From positions 1,364,001 through 1,428,000 of the forward strand of contig NZ_AP028878.1 of assembly GCF_036511935.1 (NCBI RefSeq): a stretch of DNA of 64,000 nt, written 5' to 3'. A program made the position numbers and the translations under genes. Origin of the DNA: Marinobacter nanhaiticus D15-8W (GTDB lineage: Bacteria > Pseudomonadota > Gammaproteobacteria > Pseudomonadales > Oleiphilaceae). Positions 15,998 to 25,292 of this stretch are shown here, piece by piece. The notes beneath the pieces are model-generated. The model worked only from the letters and a program-made list of their open reading frames with translations. It did not search any database and had not been told where the DNA came from. Positions within the stretch are counted from its first letter, which is position 1. The number at the start of each line of letters is the position of its first letter.

Positions 15998-18600
15998 GTA
16001 ATGCCCAGGCGCCGTGGCAGGTTCTGATCATAACCTCCGGCAATGCTGGGGAAGGCGAGATGTTGGAGTCAACTTCCCGCGAGGTCCAAGCCAAGGGAGC
16101 GAAGGTTCTGTTGGCTGCGGAGTCTGATGCGGTGGCGCAGGTCAATCAGGCCGAAGCCTCGAAGGATCGCTTCGCGGTAGTCGTGTTCGGACCAGGCCTT
16201 CGCGACGCGCTCTCCCTTGCCAGAAAGATTCGTGTCTTCTGTCCCGAGGCCCACTTTCTCTTCGCTCCGAATCGCACGGAGGTGCACTCGTTGAAGGGCG
16301 AACTGCAACGGGCTCCCATGATCGGTAAGAGCTGGTCTGTAGCTGATTTTGACCAACACGTTTTGCCAGACCTGATCGTCGAGGCGGCCAACACGAACCG
16401 GCGTCGACTGCAGCTTCACACGACCCTTGACCGGGCCAATCGCCAGATTGGCACGCCCAAGCCGATCGAGAGCCATAGCTATCGACGGCTCGTTAACTCC
16501 GATTACTACCTGAAAAGCTTCCTTTCCCAGGCCCATGAAGCCGTGGTTTCGCTGGATGCCGCGAGCAGGGTCTTATACTGGAGCGATGGCGCCGAACGCC
16601 TTTTCGGCCTCCGCTTGGACGATGTTGCTGGTCGGCAGGTCAGCCAGCTCCCTTTCTGGAATGAAACCCTGGCCTCGTATCTCGATCAGGTGCGCGCCGG
16701 TGACGAAACTGTCAAAACGGAGATTGAAGTTTCCGGACTCCAGGGTGTGGCCCAGGTTGAAGCCGTTATTTCGAAAGTTCGGGAAGATTCCGGTGCACTA
16801 ATAGGGTTTTCGCTTTTCTTGCGAGACGTAACCGAACGCAACCGGGCTCTTAAAGCGGAACGTAAAGCACAGCACGACTTTACGCTGGCCGTTGCTGAAA
16901 AAGAGTACCAGCGAAGGCTTTTCGAATCGGCGCTTTCGTCCTCGCTCGATCAAGTCTATGTGCTCGATCTCGATGGCCGCTTTCTTTATGCGAACCAGGC
17001 TTTGGCCGATCAACTGGAACTGGATCTCGATTGGGTTATTGGTAAGAAGACCGCCGACCTGGGCTTTCCTGAGGAGACCGTTCGTCAGATATGGGATCAC
17101 ATCCAGCAAGTCATCACGACGTGCGATTCTGTCCGGTCGGAAGTGCCATTTACGGCTGCCTCAGGCAAGCGATGGGTGTTTGATTACATCTTCGTGCCGG
17201 TGCTGGACGAGCAAGGCCGCATAGAGGCGGTTGCCGGTAAGACCCGGGATATTACCGAGCATCGGGAGACCAGCGAGCGGGTCTGGAAGGAAGCCAACTA
17301 TGACAGCCTGACCCAGCTGCCCAATCGTAGACTGTTTCGCGACCGCCTTGAGCTCGAAGTAAAGCACGCCGAGCGCAATGGGGCCTCCCTCGCACTTTTC
17401 TTTATCGATCTTGATCGGTTCAAGGAGGTCAACGATCTGTATGGGCACGGTGCGGGCGACGAATTGCTCAGGGAAGCTGCGACACGCATACATTCCTGTG
17501 TTCGTGAATCCGACACGGTAGCGCGACTGGGTGGCGACGAATTTACCGTGATCCTGACCGAGCTGGACGATGAGCATGTCGAGCGCACAGCGCAGAAGAT
17601 CCTGGACGAGTTGGCTCGCCCTTTTCGCGTCCAGGAAAACATTTGCCATGTCTCGGGCAGTGTGGGCATCACCCTCTATCCCTCAGATGCCGTTGAACCG
17701 GCCGATCTGATCAGGAACGCCGACCAGGCCATGTATAACGCCAAGAACAGCGGTCGCAGCCAGTTCAGCTTCTTTACCCGGTCGTTGCAGGACGAGGCGC
17801 TGACCCGCCTGCGGTTGATGACGGACCTGCGCCATGCGGTTTCGGAGAAGCAGCTTCGGGTGTATTTCCAGCCGATTGTACGCCTGGCCGACAGCGCGAT
17901 TGTCAAGGCAGAAGCACTGGTGCGCTGGGAGCATCCCGCCCGAGGACTGCTGCTCCCGAATGAGTTTATCCAGCTTGCTGAGGAAAGCGGCCAGATCAAG
18001 CGTCTGGGTAACTGGGTATTCACCCAGGCGGCGCAATGGTCGAAGAGATGGAGCCAGCTACTGGGGCGCACTTTCCAGATCAGCATCAATAAGTCACCCG
18101 TCCAGTTCGAGGGTCGAGGTCATAAGATGAACTGGGCAGCCCACCTTAAGGAAAAGGGCATGGCTGGGAATAGCATCTCGGTGGAGATTACCGAAGGTGT
18201 CATCCTCAACGCTACTGCGACGACGTCGGACAAGCTTCTGGAGCTTCAGGAGGCGGGCATGGAGCTGGCCATCGACGACTTCGGTACGGGCTACTCCTCG
18301 ATGGCCTATCTCAAGAAATTCGATGTCGACTACCTCAAGATAGACATGTCGTTCGTGCAGGACATGGCGAGCAATGCCAGTAGCCGTACGATTGCTGAAA
18401 GTATCATCGTCATGGGGCACAAGCTGGGGCTCAAGGTCGTTGCCGAAGGTGTCGAAACGGAGGATCAGCGAGAGTGGCTACGTTCGGCCGGGTGTGATTA
18501 CGCGCAGGGCTTTCTCTTCTCCAAACCATTAACGCCGGAAGCGTTCGAAGCGTGCCTGAAAAGCCAGGCTGAAGGTGTGCAAAAAACGGATCAGGTTTGA
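15994..18600 (+). CDS. PAS-PAS-GGDEF-EAL composite c-di-GMP protein
   Basis: An 868-residue cytoplasmic protein with no transmembrane segment. Residues 1-150 form a receiver-like or unknown domain without a clear phospho-acceptor context; PAS domains lie at about 170-280 ([25 protein letters not shown]) and 310-425 ([21 protein letters not shown]). The GGDEF domain (about 435-600) has an intact LGGDEF and an RESD inhibitory site five residues upstream. The EAL domain (about 615-860) keeps AEALVRW, the NKSP asparagine, [17 protein letters not shown] and EGVET, so phosphodiesterase activity is predicted too. Net activity cannot be read. It starts inside the stop of the acyl-CoA dehydrogenase gene (ATGA overlap), an unusual pairing. 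Confidence 0.92.
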   Translation: MSNAQAPWQVLIITSGNAGEGEMLESTSREVQAKGAKVLLAAESDAVAQVNQAEASKDRFAVVVFGPGLRDALSLARKIRVFCPEAHFLFAPNRTEVHSLKGELQRAPMIGKSWSVADFDQHVLPDLIVEAANTNRRRLQLHTTLDRANRQIGTPKPIESHSYRRLVNSDYYLKSFLSQAHEAVVSLDAASRVLYWSDGAERLFGLRLDDVAGRQVSQLPFWNETLASYLDQVRAGDETVKTEIEVSGLQGVAQVEAVISKVREDSGALIGFSLFLRDVTERNRALKAERKAQHDFTLAVAEKEYQRRLFESALSSSLDQVYVLDLDGRFLYANQALADQLELDLDWVIGKKTADLGFPEETVRQIWDHIQQVITTCDSVRSEVPFTAASGKRWVFDYIFVPVLDEQGRIEAVAGKTRDITEHRETSERVWKEANYDSLTQLPNRRLFRDRLELEVKHAERNGASLALFFIDLDRFKEVNDLYGHGAGDELLREAATRIHSCVRESDTVARLGGDEFTVILTELDDEHVERTAQKILDELARPFRVQENICHVSGSVGITLYPSDAVEPADLIRNADQAMYNAKNSGRSQFSFFTRSLQDEALTRLRLMTDLRHAVSEKQLRVYFQPIVRLADSAIVKAEALVRWEHPARGLLLPNEFIQLAEESGQIKRLGNWVFTQAAQWSKRWSQLLGRTFQISINKSPVQFEGRGHKMNWAAHLKEKGMAGNSISVEITEGVILNATATTSDKLLELQEAGMELAIDDFGTGYSSMAYLKKFDVDYLKIDMSFVQDMASNASSRTIAESIIVMGHKLGLKVVAEGVETEDQREWLRSAGCDYAQGFLFSKPLTPEAFEACLKSQAEGVQKTDQV

Positions 18601-18649
18601 TCGTATGGCCCGTCGGTCTGAGGGCTATAAAAAACGGTTCATCGCACTT

Positions 18650-18832
18650 TGACGGGAACCCGTGTAACGGAAGCCATTCTGGAAATGGGCAACCCGGCGG
18701 GCTGCTCCGAAGCTGAAGCGTCGGCTACATTTTCCAGATCACTCGAGCATGTAGCAGATGCTTCAGCTTCTGAGGCGCCGAAGGTGCCCCGTGGTCTGAA
18801 GGCTCTTGCGGAGAACTCCCGGCTCCCCGTCA
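18650..18832. repeat. Imperfect inverted repeat between convergent genes
   Basis: The core arms are 18709-18730 (GAAGCTGAAGCGTCGGCTACAT) and 18749-18770, pairing at 20 of 22 positions around an 18-nt loop. A further 7-nt pair, TGACGGG (18650-18656) and CCCGTCA (18826-18832), lies outside. Because of the symmetry, both strands carry short open frames with similar sense (both contain SEAEASAT and VADASASE), which I read as a by-product of the palindrome, not as genes. Confidence 0.6.
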
Positions 18833-18857
18833 CGCTAATCCGTGATGAACCATAAAA

Positions 18858-18887
18858 AAACCGGGGCCAATTGCCGAGCCCCGGTTT
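18858..18887. terminator. Bidirectional rho-independent terminator after the TonB receptor gene
   Basis: Arms AAACCGGGGC (18858-18867) and GCCCCGGTTT (18878-18887) with a 10-nt loop. Read leftward, the stem is followed by a run of T (A-run at 18854-18860 on the plus strand), typical of a terminator for the receptor gene ending at 18920; rightward it ends GGTTTCTTTG. Confidence 0.85.
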
Positions 18888-18919
18888 CTTTGAAGGTAAG
18901 TGCCTGGTTGATGGGGTGC

Positions 18920-21058
18920 TTACCAGCTATAACTCACCTTTGCCACGATCTCACGGCCAGGATTGTAGTAATTCGCCGTGCCGGTGCCGACTACGTGCTG
19001 CTCGTCGAACAGGTTGCTGACGTTGGCAGTGAGGTTGACGTTGCGAACGACCTCATAGCTGAAGGCCGCATCGAAGAGCGTTGTGCCGTCGCTTTTGCCA
19101 GTATTGGAGGCATCAAAGTAGTAGGAGCCGATATAGCGGGCGCCCAGGCCGAAGCTCATAGGCATGCTGGACAGGGTGTAGTAACTCCAGAGCGAAGCCG
19201 TGTGTTTTGGCGCCGCGCTGAACTCGTTGCCTTCAAGCGAAGTGCCATCCCGCAGTGCGCCGCGAACCACTTCCGAATCCATATAGGAGTAGCCACCGCT
19301 CAGGCTCAGGTTACTGGACAATTCGGCCCTGGCTTCCAGGTCCAGCCCGCGTACCCGTGACTTGCCAACCGTCTCCCGCTCGATAGTGCCGTTGTCCTGA
19401 ACAACCGCGATGGTCTCGTCATCCTTGGTGAGGTCATAGACTGCTGCAGAAAACAGGGCATTCATTCCCGTCGGCGCGTATTTCACACCAATCTCGTATT
19501 GTTCACCACGTTCGGGCGTAACGCCGATCGACGGCGGTGCGACGGATTCCACCTGGCTGATATAGGTGGAGATTTCCTCATTGACTCGGTAAGTCAGCGC
19601 GCCGCGGATTGAAGTCTCGGAGAAGTCGTCGGAAGACCTTACGCCGCTAATATCTTTGCTGGAAAGATCCAGTAAGTCATGCCGTACCCCCGCGGTGACG
19701 ATGAATCGGTCGTCGAATGAGAGGTTCTGCGTCAGGAAAGCGGACTCGGTCGTGTAGTCCTGATCATTAGCACTGTAGACGTTAAGGCTGGTTGGGGCGC
19801 CGCTGTATTGAGGATTGGCTAAATCGATTGAGGTTGTATCCCCGTAGGCGGAAATGTCTTCACTGGACGCATCGCGATACTCAATGCCAACGAGAGTGCT
19901 GCTATCGATCCGATCAAAGCGGATGTCATATTGCAGAATCGCGTTACCAATCAACTCTTGGGCTTCACTGTCGGTACCGAAGTAGTCGCGTTCCACTACA
20001 GTGCCTTCTCGCCCGGCAAAGTCAGTGATGTAGACATAGCCGAACTCGTCTTTCAGGTCGCTGTAGCGTAGGTTACCGCGCAGGATCAGGCCGTTATCGA
20101 AATCATGGGTGAGTTTTGTTGTGACACTTGTACGCTCGACATTGTGTTCGTTGAAATCGGGTTCACCGAAGAATTTACTTCGGTCGTATTCCTTGTCGAG
20201 TGCGTAGCCACCGCTATTGGGTGTGTTTTCGCGATTAAGGTAATCCAGAATTAACGTGGCAGACGTGTATGCCGTTGGTTCCCAGGTCAGGCCACCCATT
20301 ACGAACTCGTTGTCGTCTTCGGAATGTTCGTATTCGCGTTCGCTGTCTGTAATTTTGCCGGTTAAACGATAGGCCACTGTTTCGCTGGCGTTCAGCGTGT
20401 CGCCGAAATCAAGGCCTAGCTCCTGACGCTCAAATGAGCCATAGGCCTGATAGATTTCACCGAATGACTCAAACCGTGGCCGCTTGCTCACGAAGTTTAC
20501 TGAACCGCCCGGATCTGCTGGGCCAAAGAGGGTGGAGTTGGCGCCACGCAACACCTCTACACGCTCGTACGCATAAGGTTCCTCGCGAACGCCGCGCATG
20601 GAACCCAGTGTCATACCGTCGCGGTAGGTCGTGGCCTGGAAACCGCGAATCTTGAAATAGTCGTTGCGGTCATCCGTACCGTAGTAATCGGTGATAACAC
20701 CCGGGGTGTATTGCAGGACTTCCTCAGTCGTATTGGCATCCCGCTGTTCGATTTCCTTTTCGGTGATGACTGAAACGGAGGCTGGAGTATCCTGGAGACT
20801 GGTCGCGACCTTGCCGCCCACCCATAGCTCCCGGGCTACGGTCGTGTTCGCGTTGTCATCCGCTGCTGCGGTCGCGTTGACGATAATCGGCGCGAGGCGG
20901 TAAGCCTCACCATTGTCGTTGCTTTCGCCTGCCTCCTGCGCGTTCCCGATCATGGGAACGGCAACCAGAGCCGTGCCACATAGAAGTGCGGTAGTCGTAC
21001 GTTGCCGCTGCATCCATGCCGCGCTAACCCTGGTTTTGCTATCAGTCATTGTTGACAC
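18920..21058 (-). CDS. TonB-dependent siderophore receptor (FhuA/FpvA-like)
   Basis: A 712-residue outer-membrane receptor. The signal peptide ends near IGNAQEAG (residue 42). The plug domain (about 75-220) shows DTPASVSVITEKEIEQRDANTTEEVLQYTPGV and the typical siderophore-receptor line RGFQATTYRDGM...ERVEVLRGANSTLFGPADPGGSVNFVSKRP. The remaining residues form the 22-strand barrel, ending in the terminal aromatic of VSYSW. It imports a ferric siderophore, most likely a hydroxamate by resemblance, using TonB energy. A near-consensus Fur box lies about 105 nt upstream and a strong terminator follows. The ABC importer genes upstream on the same strand (21.2-25.1 kb) should carry the ligand across the inner membrane. 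Confidence 0.93.
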   Translation of the reverse strand: MSTMTDSKTRVSAAWMQRQRTTTALLCGTALVAVPMIGNAQEAGESNDNGEAYRLAPIIVNATAAADDNANTTVARELWVGGKVATSLQDTPASVSVITEKEIEQRDANTTEEVLQYTPGVITDYYGTDDRNDYFKIRGFQATTYRDGMTLGSMRGVREEPYAYERVEVLRGANSTLFGPADPGGSVNFVSKRPRFESFGEIYQAYGSFERQELGLDFGDTLNASETVAYRLTGKITDSEREYEHSEDDNEFVMGGLTWEPTAYTSATLILDYLNRENTPNSGGYALDKEYDRSKFFGEPDFNEHNVERTSVTTKLTHDFDNGLILRGNLRYSDLKDEFGYVYITDFAGREGTVVERDYFGTDSEAQELIGNAILQYDIRFDRIDSSTLVGIEYRDASSEDISAYGDTTSIDLANPQYSGAPTSLNVYSANDQDYTTESAFLTQNLSFDDRFIVTAGVRHDLLDLSSKDISGVRSSDDFSETSIRGALTYRVNEEISTYISQVESVAPPSIGVTPERGEQYEIGVKYAPTGMNALFSAAVYDLTKDDETIAVVQDNGTIERETVGKSRVRGLDLEARAELSSNLSLSGGYSYMDSEVVRGALRDGTSLEGNEFSAAPKHTASLWSYYTLSSMPMSFGLGARYIGSYYFDASNTGKSDGTTLFDAAFSYEVVRNVNLTANVSNLFDEQHVVGTGTANYYNPGREIVAKVSYSW

Positions 21059-21117
21059 CCTCGATGTTTGGCAGCCTCAACGGCCCGCCTTATGCCTTTT
21101 GATTACGAGAACGTTAC

Positions 21118-21146
21118 ATTCTGTGAGGATATCGTTATAGTGTCAA
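21118..21146 (-). promoter_or_regulatory. Candidate promoter of the siderophore receptor gene
   Basis: Read leftward, TTGACA (complement of 21141-21146) is followed after 17 nt by CAGAAT (complement of 21118-21123), giving a perfect -35 and a 4/6 -10 box. It starts about 60 nt before the receptor ATG, and a Fur-like operator lies just upstream at 21164-21180. Confidence 0.5.
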
Positions 21147-21163
21147 TCTATATGCGAATTATG

Positions 21164-21180
21164 ATGATAATATTTATCAT
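21164..21180. promoter_or_regulatory. Fur box upstream of the siderophore receptor
   Basis: ATGATAA-TAT-TTATCAT is a perfect 7-3-7 inverted repeat. Its inner 15 nt match the 7-1-7 Fur consensus TGATAATNATTATCA at all but one position. It lies between the end of the ABC ATPase gene and the receptor start, consistent with iron repression of the receptor. Confidence 0.8.
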
Positions 21181-21213
21181 TTGTGTATTCGGGAGGTTGT
21201 CGGTTTAACTAAC

Positions 21214-22020
21214 CTATTGCTCCTCCACCCGATGACGCCCGATAGGCAGCATCATCGGCTTGCCAGAGATCGGATCGCGGATGACCCGGCTACGCAGGCC
21301 GAAGACCGACTGGATGACGTCTTCCTTCAACACCTCCTCGGGCTGGCCATGGGCGTACAGCCGGCCCCCATGCATTGCCACCAGGCGGTCTGAGTAACGC
21401 GCGGCGAGATTGAGATCGTGCAGCACCATGACGATGGTGATTCCACGGCTGTGGTTCAGGTCGGTGAGCAGGTCCAGAACCTCGACCTGATGGTTGACGT
21501 CAAGGAAGGTGGTCGGTTCGTCCAGCAGCAGCACATCGGTTTCCTGTGCCAGTGCCATCGCGATCCAGACCCGCTGGCGTTGTCCGCCCGAGAGTTCGTC
21601 CACCTCCCTGTCCGCCAGATCGGCTGTCTTGGTGACCTCCAGTGCGTTGGCGACAGCCTCGTCGTCAGACGTTGTCCAGCGCGACATCAGGCCGTGATGC
21701 GGGTGACGGCCGCGGCTGACCAGGTCGGCGACACTGATGCCTTCCGGTGCTATCGGCGATTGCGGCAACAAGCCGAGCGTACGGGCCAGTTCACGCGTCG
21801 GGCTGCGATGTACGGATTTACCATCGAGTAGCACCTGGCCCTTGCTGGGCGACAATAAACGGGAAATAGTGCGGAGCAATGTCGACTTGCCACAGGCGTT
21901 GGCTCCAACGATCGATGTGACCTGCCCGGGAGCGATGTCCAGATTAAGTTCGTCGAGAATGATGCGCTCGCCGTAGCCGGCGGACAGGTCTTCGACGACG
22001 AGATGGTGCGAGGCAGTCAC
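21214..22020 (-). CDS. Iron-siderophore ABC transporter ATP-binding protein (FecE/FhuC type)
   Basis: A 268-residue ATPase that powers siderophore import. The start is GTG at 22020, which shares GTGA with the stop of the upstream permease; a longer frame to 22158 would overlap that gene deeply. Walker A GANACGKSTLLRT (near residue 40), Q-loop LLPQSPIAPEG, signature LSGGQRQRVWIAMAL, Walker B DVLLLDEPTTFLD and the H-loop VLHDLNLAARYSD are all intact. Last gene of the import operon. Confidence 0.94.
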   Translation of the reverse strand: MTASHHLVVEDLSAGYGERIILDELNLDIAPGQVTSIVGANACGKSTLLRTISRLLSPSKGQVLLDGKSVHRSPTRELARTLGLLPQSPIAPEGISVADLVSRGRHPHHGLMSRWTTSDDEAVANALEVTKTADLADREVDELSGGQRQRVWIAMALAQETDVLLLDEPTTFLDVNHQVEVLDLLTDLNHSRGITIVMVLHDLNLAARYSDRLVAMHGGRLYAHGQPEEVLKEDVIQSVFGLRSRVIRDPISGKPMMLPIGRHRVEEQ

Positions 22021-23060
22021 AGCGAGCCTCCTTTGCGGTTCACGCGAATGATCAGATAGATGAGATAGGGCGCACCCAGGGCGCCGGTAACAACCCCAAC
22101 CGGATAGCGGCTCGGCATCAGGAACTGCCCGATGTAATCTCCGACGAGCACCAGGCAAGCACCGATCAATGCTGACGGAATGAGGATCGAACCGTTGGGG
22201 CCAATAAGACGGGCGGCAATCGGCCCTGACAGGAAGGCCACGAAGGCGATGGGGCCGGCTACTGCGGTGGCCACGGCGATCATGCCAACAGCGCAGATAA
22301 TCACCGTGATGCGGGTCAGGCCAACGCGAACGCCGAGGGCGGCTGCCGTGTCGTCGCCCATGCGAAGGGCTTCGAGATCACGCCCGCGACTGAGGAGAAG
22401 GCCCCCGAAGACGATCAGCGCCACGAGCACCAGCGAGGCCTGGTCAAGTTGCGCAGCGTTGACGCTACCGGTCAGCCAGCGCATGGCTTCCTGTAAATCC
22501 CACGCGGGCGCACGGGCGAGGATATAGGCAATGAAGCTCTCGATCATCGCCGAGATGCCAATGCCGATCAGGATCAGCCGGGTCCCCGCGACGCCATTCC
22601 TGGAGGCAAGGCCATAAACCAGCAGCGCGATCCCAAGCCCGGCGACAACCGCGAACATAGATACCGCGGGGCCATCCAGCTGCAGGATCACGATGGCGAA
22701 CACAGCTGCCGCGCTGGCGCCGAAACTCACACCGATAATGTCGGGGCTGGCGAGCGGGTTGCGCAGCATGATCTGGAAGGCCACGCCGCCCAAACCGAAA
22801 CTCATACCGACCAGGACCGACAGCAGGGCCCGCGGAAGACGCAGGTGGCCGACGGTAAAGCTGGCGCCGGGTACGTTCTCACCCATCAGCACGCGCAGGA
22901 CATCCTGGGGCGGCGTAAATGATTGGCCCAGCATCAGCGTCACGGCGATGCCGGCGACGACAATCAGCACGAGTACTGACGTGATGCCATACCAGAAGCG
23001 GGAGCGGCGCTGACGGCTGGTCTTGACGCGGGAGAGAATCCTGGACGTTTCGGTGGTCAT
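22017..23060 (-). CDS. FecCD-family siderophore ABC permease
   Basis: A 347-residue inner-membrane permease. About ten hydrophobic segments follow the BtuC/FhuB fold, with the family markers HLRLPRALLSVLVGMSFGLGGVAFQIMLRNPLASPDIIGVSFGA near residues 75-115 and a C-terminal PVGVVTGALGAPYLIYLI that packs against the ATPase. It starts within the stop of the upstream permease (ATGA overlap at 23057-23060) and pairs with it to form the channel. Confidence 0.93.
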   Translation of the reverse strand: MTTETSRILSRVKTSRQRRSRFWYGITSVLVLIVVAGIAVTLMLGQSFTPPQDVLRVLMGENVPGASFTVGHLRLPRALLSVLVGMSFGLGGVAFQIMLRNPLASPDIIGVSFGASAAAVFAIVILQLDGPAVSMFAVVAGLGIALLVYGLASRNGVAGTRLILIGIGISAMIESFIAYILARAPAWDLQEAMRWLTGSVNAAQLDQASLVLVALIVFGGLLLSRGRDLEALRMGDDTAAALGVRVGLTRITVIICAVGMIAVATAVAGPIAFVAFLSGPIAARLIGPNGSILIPSALIGACLVLVGDYIGQFLMPSRYPVGVVTGALGAPYLIYLIIRVNRKGGSL

Positions 23061-24097
23061 AAGTCCCGGACCCGTTGCCGTCGCACGATCCAGATGAAGA
23101 ACGGCGCACCGATGAAGGCAGTGACTACGCCGACCTCGAGTTCACTTGGCCGCGCGATGATGCGCCCAACGACGTCGGCAAGTAGCAACAGGCTGGCGCC
23201 GCTCAGTGCTGAGAAGGGCAGGAGCCAACGGTGATCAACGCCGACCAGCAAACGGCAAAGGTGGGGTACGACCAGACCGACGAAACCAATGGGTCCACAG
23301 ACCGCCGTTGTTGCCCCGCAGAGGAGAATCGCGCCAATGCCGGCCGAGGCACGAGCCAGTGCGACCTTCTCGCCGAGGCCAGCGGCCAGGTCGTCGCCCA
23401 GCGCCAGCGTATTCAGTTTCCGCGCCGAGAGCAGGCTGATCACGAAACCCACGACCAGGAATGGGATTACGAGCTGGATGGAGTCGAAGGTGGCCCCGCC
23501 GACGCCGCCGATTTGCCAGGAACGCACGCTGCCTGCGATATCGTTCCGGGGCAACACGACGGCAATGGTGAAGCTGGATAGGGCCACCGAGGTCGCTGCG
23601 CCCGCCAGCGCCAGTTTGAGTGGGGTAGCGCCGCCACGCCCCATTGATCCGATGGTATAGACGAAGACCGCCGTGACGGCGGCACCAAAGATAGCCGTCC
23701 AGACATAGGCATTCGCCATGCTCATCCCGAACCAGGCAAGGCCAATCACCACCGCGAGGGATGCGCCCATATTGATGCCGAGGATGCCCGGATCGGCCAG
23801 GGGGTTGCGGGTCACACCCTGCAAAATGGCCCCGGCGAGCCCCAGTGCACTCCCTGCAATGGCGGCCAGGAGGGTGCGGGGAATCCGCATCGCGACCGCC
23901 GCTTCACCGATACTGTTCACGTGCCCCTGTAGGGCGGCGGTGATCTCGCCCCAGGATACGTCGCGGGTACCTATGGCAATCGACAGTAGGCAAAGTGACG
24001 CCATGAGCACGACCAGCGCCACGAGACTGGCGGCTTTCATCCGATTACTCTGTTTCCAGGGTGGAGCTCCGCTTGAACCTTCCGAGAGGCCTGTCAT
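23057..24097 (-). CDS. FecCD-family siderophore ABC permease
   Basis: A 346-residue inner-membrane permease, paralogous to the next gene. Markers include MRIPRTLLAAIAGSALGLAGAILQGVTRNPLADPGILGINMGA (residues about 70-110), VPHLCRLLVGVDHRWLLPFSAL and the C-terminal EVGVVTAFIGAPFFIWIV. The start overlaps the stop of the binding-protein gene by 4 nt (24094-24097), so translation of the whole operon is coupled. Confidence 0.93.
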   Translation of the reverse strand: MTGLSEGSSGAPPWKQSNRMKAASLVALVVLMASLCLLSIAIGTRDVSWGEITAALQGHVNSIGEAAVAMRIPRTLLAAIAGSALGLAGAILQGVTRNPLADPGILGINMGASLAVVIGLAWFGMSMANAYVWTAIFGAAVTAVFVYTIGSMGRGGATPLKLALAGAATSVALSSFTIAVVLPRNDIAGSVRSWQIGGVGGATFDSIQLVIPFLVVGFVISLLSARKLNTLALGDDLAAGLGEKVALARASAGIGAILLCGATTAVCGPIGFVGLVVPHLCRLLVGVDHRWLLPFSALSGASLLLLADVVGRIIARPSELEVGVVTAFIGAPFFIWIVRRQRVRDL

Positions 24098-25095
24098 TCT
24101 GACTTGCGGGCGGCTTCCGCCAACATCGCGACGTAATCGTCCAGCACCCAGGCGATCGACAGGGGCGTCGGATTGGCAGCCGTGGCTGCCGGGCCGCGCC
24201 CCAGCATCACCACAGAACCATTGGCAATCGCGCGCATCCTGGACGTCAGCGGATTCGCCTTGAGGGGATCGAGCAACTGCTCATTGCCGTAGGTCACGAA
24301 GATATCGACGTCATTGAAGGCGTCGATCTGTTCGATGCTGACCTCGCCGGAGAACTGGCCTCCCCCGGTTGCCTGCTCAACGCTTTCCGGGGAGTGCATT
24401 CCGAGGTCTTCGAAGAATTTCACCCGTGTATCGTTGGCGGTATAGAAACGCATGATGCTCAGGTTGGTGGGGTCGAGATGCGTAATGAACATCGCCGACT
24501 TGTCCTCGAGGGCGGGGTGCTGTGCGACCGTATCGGCGATCCGGGCTTCAAGCCTTTCGATCAGGACCTCGCCTTCAGCCTTCATGCCGAGCCCAGTGCT
24601 GTTGATGCGGATCATCTCGCGCCAGTCCGTGGACCAGGGCGACTCGGGATAGGCAACAACCGGGGCGATCAGGCTGAGTGTGTCGTAATCCGCCTGGCTA
24701 AGGCCGGAATAGGCAGCCAGAATGACATCCGGTTGCGTCGCGGCCACAGCCTCGAAATCAATGCCGTCGCCTTCATCGAACAGGGCGGGCGGGTCGGCAC
24801 CCAGTTCCTCAAGTCTTGCGCTGACCCAAGGCAGTAGCCCATCGTTATCGTCGTCCCCGAACGCGGCGGCGGCAAAGCCTACGGGAACGATGCCCAGCGC
24901 CAGGGGGACCTCGTGGTTGGCCCAGGCCACCGTTGCCACCCGCCTGGGCTTCTGCTTGATTGTCGTGGTTCCGAAGGCGTGTTCGATGGTAATGGGGAAG
25001 GACTGTTCAATCTCTTGCGACCACCCGGTTACAGGAATGGTCAGCGACATGGCAAAGGTGAGGGCAACAGCAAACGTCCGGGAAATTTTATGCAT
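24094..25095 (-). CDS. Iron-siderophore ABC transporter substrate-binding protein
   Basis: A 333-residue periplasmic protein with a Sec signal peptide (residues 1-26, ending near TGWSQ). The mature part is a class III (FhuD/BtuF-like) fold: a HAFGTTTIKQKPRRVATVAWANHEVPLALGIVPVG strand-helix unit, the central FDEGDGIDFEAVAATQPDVILAAYSGL, and the C-terminal ADDYVAML helix. It delivers ferric siderophore to the two permeases encoded downstream. First gene of the operon; I could not find a Fur box just upstream, so iron control of this promoter is not shown. Confidence 0.92.
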   Translation of the reverse strand: MHKISRTFAVALTFAMSLTIPVTGWSQEIEQSFPITIEHAFGTTTIKQKPRRVATVAWANHEVPLALGIVPVGFAAAAFGDDDNDGLLPWVSARLEELGADPPALFDEGDGIDFEAVAATQPDVILAAYSGLSQADYDTLSLIAPVVAYPESPWSTDWREMIRINSTGLGMKAEGEVLIERLEARIADTVAQHPALEDKSAMFITHLDPTNLSIMRFYTANDTRVKFFEDLGMHSPESVEQATGGGQFSGEVSIEQIDAFNDVDIFVTYGNEQLLDPLKANPLTSRMRAIANGSVVMLGRGPAATAANPTPLSIAWVLDDYVAMLAEAARKSE

Positions 25096-25292
25096 GTCGT
25101 AATATCAAATTTAAATGTGAAGTATTCGTGTTTGCGACAATCTTACCGATCCCCCGCAGGGAGGCAAGCAGGAAAGTGCTTTGGGCGACTATGTCGGAGA
25201 ATATGGAGGTAAAAGGTATCGCGTGAGCCTATGCTTTAAACCTGACCGCCAAGCTTTGTTTGGGGCCCTGAACGCAGTTAATGGAGAAACTG

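Noticed and set aside
18639..18855. Two short opposite open frames with similar peptides
   Set aside because: The similarity is explained by the DNA inverted repeat; there is no other coding signal.
21214..22158. Longer start for the siderophore ABC ATPase
   Set aside because: The extra 46 residues overlap the permease gene and show no ABC similarity; the GTG at 22020 with GTGA overlap is typical of this operon.
25096..25280. Fur box before the siderophore binding-protein gene
   Set aside because: AT-rich sequence is present, but no 15-mer comes close to the 7-1-7 Fur consensus.
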